A DNA stretch of 64,000 bases from Chaetoceros tenuissimus (Eukaryota > Bacillariophyta > Thalassiosirophyceae > Chaetocerotales > Chaetocerotaceae): NCBI GenBank assembly GCA_021927905.1, contig BLLK01000038.1, positions 744,001 to 808,000 on the forward strand, given 5' to 3'. Shown piece by piece: positions 1-9,009 of the stretch. How positions within the stretch are numbered: the first letter of the stretch is position 1; each line of letters begins with the position of its first letter. The notes beneath the pieces are model-generated. The model was not told the DNA's origin and did not search any database. It worked only from the letters and a program-made list of their open reading frames with translations. A program made the translations under genes and the position numbers.

Positions 1-1
1 T

Positions 2-877
2 GGTAGTCTCCACAAGCGCGGATATCGTGTTTCCACTGTACATAAGGCTGCAATGAAGGAGTCTCTTGCTGCAGGACTATTGATGGAAGCTGGGTATAAC
101 AAGCTTATTGAAGCTGCAAAGAAAGATGGACTTCCAGCAGTTTTGGTAGATCCTATGGCTGGTAGTGGTACATTCCTCTGTGAAGCTGCGATGATTGCAT
201 CTGATTATGCACCAGGTTTAGCTCGTATGAAATATTATGATGGCGAAGGTAGAAATATTCACCAATTGCCACCTGTTGTTCGGTGGAAAGGAACTGACAA
301 AAGCCAATGGAAAGAACTTGTGCTTGAAGCTAGAGATCGCGCTGAAAAGGGACTCAAGTGGATGAAGGAAGAAAATCAGAAAATGCCTGGCAGAAAAAAT
401 TGCGTCATTGTAGGAAATGAGTTCAACCCCAATGCAGCTGCTTTAGCGCGATCAAATGTACAAAAAGCTGGCTTTCGTGATATAATCTCTTTGAATGAAG
501 GTGACTGCCGTGACTGGGATTTAGGTGGTTTTGAAGACGAAGAGTCACCATTGAAAGTAGTTGTTCCAGGGAGGAGTATCATCGCTTGTAATCCGCCATG
601 GGGAGTAAGATTGGACGAGAATATAGAAGAGAGTTGGTTGTCTTTGAAAACATTCCTGAGAGATCAGTGTAATGAATCAGAAGCTTGGATTCTTTCAGGC
701 AACAAGGCGACTACAAAATTTTTGAGAATGAAAAAGAGTCGCAGTGTTGTCATTCGTACAGGAGATGAAGATTTGCGATGGATACAGTACCATGTTTTCA
801 AAAAGAAAGGTAGTAATCCTTCCCAAGTACAAAGGTATGACCAAGTAATGGCAAGTGGAGAAGATGGATTCTATTAA
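2..877 (+). CDS. RlmL-like RNA methyltransferase (THUMP/UPF0020 family), 5' end outside window
   Basis: Partial gene. The frame is open from base 2, upstream of the first internal Met at 53, so the true start lies left of the window. The visible part is the catalytic half of a UPF0020/RlmL-type SAM-dependent N2-guanine RNA methyltransferase. The family signature SLHKRGYR lies at the left edge and is followed by HKAAMKESLAAGLL. The SAM-binding motif I, DPMAGSGTFLCEAA, is near base 155, and the motif IV NPPWG, a form of the N2-guanine (N/D)PPY signature, is near base 590. In the family this enzyme methylates guanine in large-subunit rRNA or in tRNA. The N-terminal THUMP domain expected upstream cannot be seen. 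Cytosolic, nuclear or organellar location cannot be judged without the N-terminus. The family call is firm; the exact substrate is not. Confidence 0.88.
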   Translation, partial: GSLHKRGYRVSTVHKAAMKESLAAGLLMEAGYNKLIEAAKKDGLPAVLVDPMAGSGTFLCEAAMIASDYAPGLARMKYYDGEGRNIHQLPPVVRWKGTDKSQWKELVLEARDRAEKGLKWMKEENQKMPGRKNCVIVGNEFNPNAAALARSNVQKAGFRDIISLNEGDCRDWDLGGFEDEESPLKVVVPGRSIIACNPPWGVRLDENIEESWLSLKTFLRDQCNESEAWILSGNKATTKFLRMKKSRSVVIRTGDEDLRWIQYHVFKKKGSNPSQVQRYDQVMASGEDGFY

Positions 878-972
878 AAGTAAATATTATTTTCCTTCAG
901 TTCTTACTATGATGTTATCATCATTATAACATCAATACTGTTTTCTTTTTTCCAAGTAATTTTTCTTTCTAT

Positions 973-1611
973 TTAGCTACTACTGGCTCTTTCATCATTT
1001 ATTAAATCTTGTTTCGAATTGTATATGAAAAAGTAGACTCCAGCTGCAATGATACTTGAATATAATAGAGATGTTGCGACAGCAGAAGAGAATGTACTAT
1101 AGACAGCGTTCCAATCAACATCATATTGGGATTCGTCAGTGATTGCAGCAGCAGGAGTTTGAAATATTGTCGGTGGTAAAAATCTATCCTTTGGATTGCC
1201 TATAGCTGGCCAAAGTAGAAATGTATCAATATCATGAGCGATGGGGCAGTCTGGCATTCTCGAAACATGTGATTCTGCTACTATTCTGCTTGCAGGAGTC
1301 AGTCCAGAAAAAAAAGATAATAAAGGAAGAAACCATAGCTCTTTCAATACACCGACTGCCAACTCTGCATCATATTTTGATATCTCATCATCGTTGTTGC
1401 TTTTGGTAGACATGCAAAGATTACATAAATCGCATCTATGAAGTCTCGAGAAAGGATAGGTCCGAGTAGTGGATGATTTGAAATTTACATCATTTAAACA
1501 TCCAGTGAATGAACGATGGATTGATCTATTTTGTCGATGAACCAATAATGAAGAAACGTGTTCCGTATATGTGCAGAGAGCTGTGATAGCCACGAGAATT
1601 ATATTTTTCAT
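973..1611 (-). CDS. Hypothetical protein with signal peptide and C-terminal membrane segment
   Basis: 212-aa ORF, not recognised. The first about 21 residues (MKNIILVAITALCTYTEHVSS) look like a signal peptide or the first part of a bipartite plastid presequence. A hydrophobic stretch in the last quarter (around residues 175-197, including LLYSSIIAAGVYFFIY) is a probable membrane helix, followed by a short polar tail. A second hydrophobic patch lies around residues 92-103. It is convergent with the methyltransferase, with about 95 bp between stops, and has its own upstream region. The length, targeting-like N-terminus and conserved-looking middle (residues 105-160, rich in Pro and Asp) make it a likely real gene, perhaps a thylakoid or envelope protein. 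That location is inference only. Confidence 0.6.
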   Translation of the reverse strand: MKNIILVAITALCTYTEHVSSLLVHRQNRSIHRSFTGCLNDVNFKSSTTRTYPFSRLHRCDLCNLCMSTKSNNDDEISKYDAELAVGVLKELWFLPLLSFFSGLTPASRIVAESHVSRMPDCPIAHDIDTFLLWPAIGNPKDRFLPPTIFQTPAAAITDESQYDVDWNAVYSTFSSAVATSLLYSSIIAAGVYFFIYNSKQDLINDERASSS

Positions 1612-2599
1612 TTCAATATGTGGTATTGCTGGTTTGGGGAGGAAAAGTCAAAATACAAGATACTAGTATTTGTGGTTGATAGTAGAGGGGTAAGTAGGTG
1701 GTTGGTGGGTGAATGATAGTTATATTACTTTCACTTCACGTGCTAAGTACCACGCTATTTTACTATCTCTATCTTGTTACCACACCACCACCCTATGTAC
1801 ATCATTGTGGAATTTTAATAGTTTAGTAAGTTTCAAAAGAAAACACTGTGGGAGTGCCATCTTAATTTTGCTTCTTATTGGGGCGGAAGGTTGGTTATCT
1901 AAAGCGAGAACTGCATTACGTACGGTAAGTGCTCTCTCCAAGAGTTTATCTTTTCTCAAGAAGAGAAGTTCATATAATTGTGATATAAACTGCCTTCCTC
2001 TAACCCTTTCAATTCATCATTTTTCAGTACTGAAATGATAATTTGGAAAGTCATAGCAATAGAGCCTTCGCAGCGAAGGGTAAGTTTACGGCAGTAAATA
2101 TTTCAATATTGAAAATTTTTCTAGGATTTATTGTAATAATTCATTAGAGATGGAATAACTGTTTACCTTTTTCACTGACTAAGCTACTAGGAATTGAAAT
2201 TGTAAAAGCAATGGCTGGTGGAAGATCGAGTGTGAAAGTCATCTCTAAAATTCCGAAATGGAAATGTCTATGCAAAGGTCTGTGCAGACGAAAGGTCATT
2301 TCTATCCAGGTTTGTGAAATGCACATGATCGATTTCTATAAATTTAGACCTAATCGGATATTTACAACTCAGCATTAGTGAATGACTGAGGACAGAGCAT
2401 AAATAAATGGATGTTCTTGCTTTCTTGACACTGGAAATACGACTGTATTATTGATTGTTATTTTATCAATTTTCTGTATACATTTTGAGCAAGCGAGTGA
2501 GCTGGATAATTCTCCGTTTGTGATTCTGCAGCCTTATTTACATCCATTCCTTTATCCATCATTATCATAAACTAGACTAAACATTTTTTCAAATAAACT
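1612..2599. other. Intergenic region, divergent promoters
   Basis: About 990 bp between two divergent genes. Several short ORFs exist on both strands (for example 1709-2038), but none shows recognisable composition or domains. AT-rich tracts fit promoter and 5' UTR sequence for both neighbours. No repeat or RNA gene was recognised. Confidence 0.5.
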
Positions 2600-4147
2600 A
2601 TGGACGGACCAGGCGAGACGAGCATACCGCTGGAAGAAGAGAAGACAAAGAGGTCGGCTCTCAACGTTAGTTTTGTAGATGAAGATGAGCTTGAGAATGC
2701 TTCTGTTGGTGTCAGCAGGAGAGACGCATCACTTTTAAGAAGGCACTCGGAAGGAAACATTGATCCAAAAGTAGAAAGATCTGGTAGCTTTGCACTCTCA
2801 AAATCAATATCAGAGAAAATACTGCAGCTAGGTGTGTCAAATAGTCAGAAACAGGTGGATATGTCAAGCCCGAACTACTGTATACGGTCAGATCTTGACT
2901 CAACCGCTAAAACCGCTATAGTTGACTCTCATACTTCCTATAGACAAGATATCGATGAAGAAATTACACAGTTAAAATTTCAATTGGTGAAGTTTCAGGC
3001 TTTGGCAGATAGCTTAGAACATCAATTGAAACAGAAGGATTCACAGAATGATTGTCTAGGGCAACAGCTATTTTTAGTCACAGATCAACGAAATGACCAC
3101 TCGAAAAGGCTGACAGAGTTGGAAACAGTTATCTCACATCTACAAGACAATGTTCGAGAAAGTGCTTTAGAACGGGTAGAACTACAAGCAAAACTTCATT
3201 CTTTTACTGAAGAGAATTTAAAGCTTAGACATGCAACAAAGAGATACAAGGGTGAATGTAGAAAGTTGAAGAAGGACCTAGAGTATGCAAATGATGATTT
3301 AGAGGGTAAATCAATGACAATACAGGGACTCAAAAGTGAAAACGACTGGCTGAAAAATCAGCTGTGGACTGGGAAAGAGAATGGTGACGTAGATTCGGAT
3401 GATAGTGAAAAGGGTGTCGCTATCACTGGTATGAAGGAATTTCTGACAACGTCATCTAGTTACAGAAGTAGGAGAAGAAGAAAATCTACAAGATACAAGG
3501 AACTTGATGATGGTATTATTCCTGATAAACGAGAAGAGATTGATCAAATAACTATAGATGCCGAAGATTTAGTGACTTTGCCTCAAACTGATGGTGAAGA
3601 TAGAACGGCCGGTTACACTTCTTTGACAGACTTTCAACTTCGCTCTGCAACTGAAAGTGGTGTTGACAGGAAGAAGAATCGGAAGAATGACAATAAAAGC
3701 GAATTCATCAGTAGATTAGCAGAGCGTCATGGTGTCAGCCAGACGGACGACTCCTCAACTCAAGGTGCAAATCTGGTACCACGGAGAAACAAGTCATTCA
3801 AGTCGCAACATTCGTCGTCCTTCAAGACTTTACCTCTTGACTCGTCTGATAAGAAACCAAGCTTTCGATCTACCTTGTCTAGCATGAGTCTTCGAGAAAC
3901 TGAAGAAGAGCAAGATCCAAAGGATGCTGCAAATAATACATGGAGTATATGGGGAATATTTGGGGGTACCGGTGGTACCTCCAAAGTAGGAGACCAGGGA
4001 GAGGACAAGACCAAGGAGCTCAGTGATTCATCTCATTCTTCTGAAGAATTCATACAAAATCGAAAACAAAATGATTTGAGTACACCAGGAAAATTTAAAG
4101 AACCCAAGTCAGGTGTGCTCATGCCGAAACGTTTTGGTGCTGCATAA
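2600..4147 (+). CDS. Coiled-coil protein, function unknown
   Basis: 515 aa, single exon. Residues about 112-260 form a long coiled coil of Leu-rich heptads with many Glu, Lys and Gln residues. Flanking segments are low-complexity and rich in Ser, Asp and basic residues, with many possible phosphorylation sites such as RRHSEGN and RSGSF. A basic patch of RSRRRRK type lies near residue 295. No enzymatic motif, signal peptide or membrane segment is visible. The C-terminus is short and basic (MPKRFGAA). The shape suggests a cytoskeletal or trafficking scaffold, but that is inference from architecture alone. The ATG at 2600 is the first in the frame and follows an A-rich leader. Confidence 0.7.
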   Translation: MDGPGETSIPLEEEKTKRSALNVSFVDEDELENASVGVSRRDASLLRRHSEGNIDPKVERSGSFALSKSISEKILQLGVSNSQKQVDMSSPNYCIRSDLDSTAKTAIVDSHTSYRQDIDEEITQLKFQLVKFQALADSLEHQLKQKDSQNDCLGQQLFLVTDQRNDHSKRLTELETVISHLQDNVRESALERVELQAKLHSFTEENLKLRHATKRYKGECRKLKKDLEYANDDLEGKSMTIQGLKSENDWLKNQLWTGKENGDVDSDDSEKGVAITGMKEFLTTSSSYRSRRRRKSTRYKELDDGIIPDKREEIDQITIDAEDLVTLPQTDGEDRTAGYTSLTDFQLRSATESGVDRKKNRKNDNKSEFISRLAERHGVSQTDDSSTQGANLVPRRNKSFKSQHSSSFKTLPLDSSDKKPSFRSTLSSMSLRETEEEQDPKDAANNTWSIWGIFGGTGGTSKVGDQGEDKTKELSDSSHSSEEFIQNRKQNDLSTPGKFKEPKSGVLMPKRFGAA

Positions 4148-4309
4148 TTTCAACACATTACTACATATTTATATGACATTCATACTAATACTATGTTGTA
4201 AGAAGAAAAGTATATCGTGAAGAACATCACTTATTAAGAAACATAATTCATACATAATAAATATATTTTATAGAGAAGACATTTATTTGGTAACATAAGC
4301 GATGTTGGC

Positions 4310-6255
4310 CTATGAAAATTCACCAATAATAGCAAGTATAATTGACCCAATGGATGCTGCTAGTAGAATCCATAAAAAGATTTCCTGTTTAACTTTGGTT
4401 GGAACGTAACTGCCATATACAGGAACACTCCCCTGTGTATCATTCGTGTATACAACATAAAGAGAAAGACCCAATGGAGCAATAAAGACTATGATGCTGG
4501 TGAAGATGATACCTGTAAAGTAAGTTCTATTAGCACACAACAATTACAAAATGAAATGACAGTCACATCATTCTCGAAGTAGTAGCTTACCACCCCAACC
4601 CAAAAGCCACGTTGTCCCTACACCACCATATAAGAGCCATGCAGTTCCCCTATCCAAAGTTAAAATGATCTTTTTGATTAGAATGAATCTCAACGTTGTA
4701 CATTAGGCGACAATAATGTTACTCACCATGGTAAGTAGACTGCGAAAATGTTTGCAACAAACTCAGAGCATAAGCCGCTTCCGGTGAGATTGAGCCTTGT
4801 CAAGACACTAAACAAAGGAATTCCAAGACCGATGATGAACAAACAGAAGATCATGGAAAACACTTCCGTTGCTGTACCGTAGGCACCCGACATCATGGAT
4901 GCCAACATATTGTCTGAAATATTAGGCATGGTCAACGCCCCTAAACCACCAACAAGCAAGTAGAGGACAAATCCAATAATTGAAGAGTTTGTAACAGCAG
5001 TATGAACACATACTTCTGGTTTCCTTTCATAAAGCCAAGCAGGAATCGCAATTACCACAGCAAAGTTGAACAAAATAATGCCAAACATGTCTCCCCAATC
5101 GTCGCCCCACCAACTGACGTTTGAAAAGTCTAGACCTTCCATATAGAATGTTAACGCGAATTGGAAACTAATCACGATGAGAACGATGAATCCTGCAATT
5201 TGAAAGATGGAGTTTTCTTTCAAATCTTTCAACGACATTGGTAAAAAGATAAGGGCGCAAATGAGGTATCCCATAGTCAATAACTGTGAATCATTGTATA
5301 CTCCGGTTTCAAATGGAATACACTTCCCATTTTGAACTTTTTCACCACTGCAATTATGAGCGGCCCATCTAATCTTTTCCCATCCTCCCTGTTTCCACTC
5401 GAATGCAACTGCACCACCCTTCATTCGTGATAGTACTTGATCTATAATATGTTGTATATCGCGCAAAAAGAATGAGCAAAAGGTGAATTCTCATCATATA
5501 ACATTACATATTTTAAGTTCATATCGTATATCTCACCTATGACTTGAGCTGTATCAACTATATATCGTGAAAGAAGAATGAGAAAGATTTCTCTTCATAT
5601 TATAAATAATTGAAATTCCAAACAAATAAAAAAAAATTTAAAAGTTCACATCATATATCTCACCTATACTTGCAAGATTGAGGCAGGTGATGCACCCAAA
5701 GAAACAAATATGTGTAAAAATGTAAGCCTTTCGACCAACAAAATAGCGAAAGGCTTCACTATATTCAATCTATATAAATAAAGAAGTCGACATCAGAACG
5801 GATTCATTTTCATAGAAAAAGAACATGAAATAAATCAATGATACTTACTTCATGATGGAAATGGGCATTGCCCCTCACTTTGCTAATTGTGTTGGCCATA
5901 TGTAAGGAACACCATGTAGAAAGAATACAAAGAAATATAATTGTCAATATGGTCGGGATAACTCCAGATCTCTGAAAGACTGAAGGAAGATTAAGCATTG
6001 CAGGACCAGTTAATGAGTTGACAGCAATGGCAATGGATCCCAGCATTCCAATAGTCCCTGTAAAACAACATTAGTATTCATTTCAGCATTATATTCTATA
6101 AGAGACCTCGAATATCTCTTACCTTTGTGATCGGATAGACTCGCATGCGAACCAGATCTTTCTCGACCTTCTCCCTTTTCCTCATCATTAGATATTGGAT
6201 TCCCTATGATCAAGGGAGTCTTTTCATTCACCGGCGCCGACATATTTTCAAGCAA
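4310..6255 (-). CDS. AAAP-family amino acid transporter, seven exons
   Basis: Multi-pass permease of the amino acid/auxin permease (SLC36/38-like) family. Exons deduced from GT-AG sites and phase: 6255-6123, 6057-5849, 5769-5664, 5557-5537, 5441-4727, 4649-4591, 4512-4310. They join to 482 codons (481 aa). After a polar acidic N-terminus, the first helix has the family-typical pattern AVNSLTGPAMLNLPSVFQRS. About ten further hydrophobic segments follow, ending in EFS-stop. Exon 4 is a 21-nt micro-exon encoding VDTAQVI, flanked by two introns that resemble each other over their ends (see findings). In the family these carriers move neutral amino acids with H+ or Na+ across the plasma or vacuolar membrane. 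Substrate and membrane are not determinable here. Confidence 0.85.
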
Positions 6256-6574
6256 GGCAAAAATTCTTTCTTTAGAAGTAATAGAAGATTCAGTTAGTTA
6301 TGAAGAAGTGCTTTTCCTATACCACAAAAGTTTTGAATTTTCGGAGTACCACAAATTGAAAATTGTTTGGAGGTGATGCGTATCACATATAGGTATCACA
6401 GAACCTGATTGAGAGGGCTTCATCTCTTCATCATTCATCCGAGTCTTTTCCAACGGCTTTTCTAACCGTCACAGTTTAATTTGATGAAATTGGCATACGC
6501 CTTGTCAACTTATGAAACTTCTAATGCAGTACTTACATGAATATAACTATTATGGAAAAGTAAATCTTAATTTT

Positions 6575-8467
6575 TTATGAAATCGATGTATAATCGTGAA
6601 AGTTTCCAAATGCCTGCACGGTAGATGAAGCAGCACCAAACAATTCGTCTACGCTTTCACCTGTAAGTTCAGCTTTTTGGCGAATAAGAGTAGCGAGCTG
6701 CTGACGATATTCATCGGCTCCAGTTACTACATATTTTTTTCTGACATCTACGAGGTTTCCATCGTTATCGATAATTTCTTGGTCAACTTCTTCCCATCTC
6801 TCGTTCTCTCTAATTTGCTCCTCGCATGATGCAATATTATTCTCAATTTGTCTAAGTAGGCCTGCGAGCATATTAGCATTTGTCTTGACTGTATTGTAAA
6901 TACCACGACATGTTTGACCGAATTTCATTGCAGCTATAGTCTCAGGTCCATGACTAGCTTCTTGTGCACCACATAAAATAACAGATGTTTTCGAATCTCC
7001 ACCAAGACCTGTGCTAAGCATCATTGTCAACTTCGAATCCTTGTAAGGCACATGCTTTCCGTTTCGAAGAGCTTCAACGCATTGCTTCAATGCGAGAAGG
7101 CCGAGATTGATATTAACTGCTTCATTGACTCTCAACTTTTCCTCGTCTTCATTCATAGCTTGATCTCCATCATGATTTGAAGGTTGACTCTTCTTGATTT
7201 GTTCAGATCCTCCAAGATCGACAAGAAATAGTCGACTAGTTGAAGCGATACCAGTGTCCAAGCATTCTTGACTCAGTGTCACAATGAAGAGAGTGTGTGC
7301 TCGAGATGACCGAGTATTCATGGCTGTCGCAGCTTTACGCTTCTGTTTCTCCCCTTTGTCGAGTAACGTCAATGTTTCCTTGAGCGAAGAAACAGATTTT
7401 TCTGAAGAACCATCCAAGACATATCTTTGTGCAGCAACGCGACTCTGACCACAGGACTTTCCTTTCTGTAAAAGATCACTGATTTCGTCTCCGTAAATCT
7501 CAATGTATGACACCGAGACTTGGATGTCAAATTTTAAGCTCAGATTTTTCCTTCTATATTCAATCGCACCAAAGACTTCTTTGATAGCTCTTGGGACGAT
7601 TCCAAAGGATTCTGGGAATGCACCACTATTGTCAGTGATTATATCATTATAACTTTCTTCGTGAACATTTGGACCGAACATTGTATGTGTTTTCCCTGAG
7701 CCCGTTTGCCCATAAACTATCGCTGTAGCATTGAAACCATTGATAAATTCAGTTATTAGCGGCATTGTTTGTTCTTCATAAAGTTTCTCCTGAGATGAAA
7801 ATTCATTGAACACTTTATCAAATTCGAAACGCCTCAATCCAAGTGTTTTATCAGCAATCACTACTGCGTTTTGAAGAGCGTCGATTAAGTGTACCCCACC
7901 AGAGATTGAAGGTCCATGCTTGTCTATCTGAGATGCAGCATTGGGATCTTGATTTTCGTCCTCTCCACTAAACCATCCACCTTGCTCCATCAAAATTTTG
8001 AATGCCTGCTTCTGTGATTTGATATTTTTATTTGTTCGAATCAGAGCCAGTCTCTGATGGAGAGGAAGAGTAATCTTCTTCTCATATCTATTTTCAGTCC
8101 CAAGTTCCAATCCCTTTGGCTTGAACCTTGCACTAACATTTAATTGAAATGTGTCATTGTGACGTGATGGTGCATCCTGAGGAACATCTCTCTGCTCATC
8201 TGTCCATAAATCTTTCTTTTTATAGTTTGCCAAAAACAACTGTCTCCAATTTATATTCTTCGAATACAAGGGATAATATACACCATACTCGATATGCAAG
8301 CGATCATTTCTCCACTTAAAAGATAGATCTGAAGTTAATATTTTACTGTGAATTTTACTGACGGCTATAAAGCTTACTCTAGTCTCCTCGGGCAGAAAAT
8401 TGAGGATTGAAAACAATAATTGCTTTGGAACGTTGAGAATAAGGAGTGAGATCAATGAGGAATTCAT
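6575..8467 (-). CDS. Kinesin motor protein with F-box-like N-terminus
   Basis: 630 aa, single exon. The first about 90 residues resemble an F-box: a Leu-rich start (NVPKQLLFSILNFLPEETR) followed by a W-containing segment. The kinesin motor follows. The P-loop GQTGSGKTHTMFG is near residue 255, switch I NTRSSRAH near 385 (family NxxSSRSH) and switch II DLGGSE near 417 (family DLAGSE). The microtubule-binding segment VPYKDSKLTMMLSTGLGG follows. Motor identity is certain. The small switch changes (S to A, A to G) keep the Mg/ATP-contacting residues, so activity is plausible. After the motor only about 100 residues remain, with a short coiled-coil-like stretch, so the protein lacks a long stalk. 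The family walks on microtubules using ATP. The N-terminal motor placement and DSKLT region resemble several unconventional kinesins; the subfamily is unassigned. Confidence 0.9.
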   Translation of the reverse strand: MNSSLISLLILNVPKQLLFSILNFLPEETRVSFIAVSKIHSKILTSDLSFKWRNDRLHIEYGVYYPLYSKNINWRQLFLANYKKKDLWTDEQRDVPQDAPSRHNDTFQLNVSARFKPKGLELGTENRYEKKITLPLHQRLALIRTNKNIKSQKQAFKILMEQGGWFSGEDENQDPNAASQIDKHGPSISGGVHLIDALQNAVVIADKTLGLRRFEFDKVFNEFSSQEKLYEEQTMPLITEFINGFNATAIVYGQTGSGKTHTMFGPNVHEESYNDIITDNSGAFPESFGIVPRAIKEVFGAIEYRRKNLSLKFDIQVSVSYIEIYGDEISDLLQKGKSCGQSRVAAQRYVLDGSSEKSVSSLKETLTLLDKGEKQKRKAATAMNTRSSRAHTLFIVTLSQECLDTGIASTSRLFLVDLGGSEQIKKSQPSNHDGDQAMNEDEEKLRVNEAVNINLGLLALKQCVEALRNGKHVPYKDSKLTMMLSTGLGGDSKTSVILCGAQEASHGPETIAAMKFGQTCRGIYNTVKTNANMLAGLLRQIENNIASCEEQIRENERWEEVDQEIIDNDGNLVDVRKKYVVTGADEYRQQLATLIRQKAELTGESVDELFGAASSTVQAFGNFHDYTSIS

Positions 8468-9009
8468 TTTGTGTTTGTATAATAATATGCAATCAGAATT
8501 ACCTCGTTGTACAATACTTCCTTATGTTTACATCCACTAGCTAACATTGTCATGTTGACTATTGGAATACCAGTAATGGAGAGATGTTTCTTTTAGAGAG
8601 CAATGTATACTTGGACTGGTAACTAATTTAAGTAGAGTAGTGAGATAGTTAATGAAAGTCAAAGTACTCGTAGGATGTGTTTCGATGTTTACAACAATGA
8701 CGCATACCCATACATAGAAGTACGTACGTAAATATCTTCGAAGAAGTTCCTTCCAAAAACACGACTGGAGATGATAATTTTCATTTCGAAATTCTACACT
8801 TTTGCAAGTTGACACCAAACTCTAAACGGTAAATTTAGCAAGGAAATGTGCTATTTTGGATGGCAATGACCCGTCTTTTTATTTGCAAATAAAGCGTAAA
8901 AAGCTCTTCTACTTTCTAGGTACCTTTGTTGTGATTGATACGATTGTTCACATCACACTATCAATCTCTTTCATCATATATCTATATGGAGCAATTCATA
9001 TTGCAAAAA
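8468..9009. promoter_or_regulatory. Divergent promoter region, kinesin and DUF1800-DUF1501 copy 1
   Basis: About 540 bp between divergent start codons. A TGACGC element, resembling the diatom CO2/cAMP-responsive element core, lies at 8698-8703. From 8940 the sequence is similar to 16195 onward, upstream of the second DUF1800-DUF1501 gene (shared ACGATTGTTCACA start), so the proximal promoter was duplicated with the gene. No coding feature was recognised. Confidence 0.45.

Noticed and set aside
1709-2038. 109-aa plus-strand ORF in the 1.6-2.6 kb gap
   Set aside because: No domain or targeting feature, overlaps an opposite-strand ORF of similar quality, composition fits noncoding DNA.
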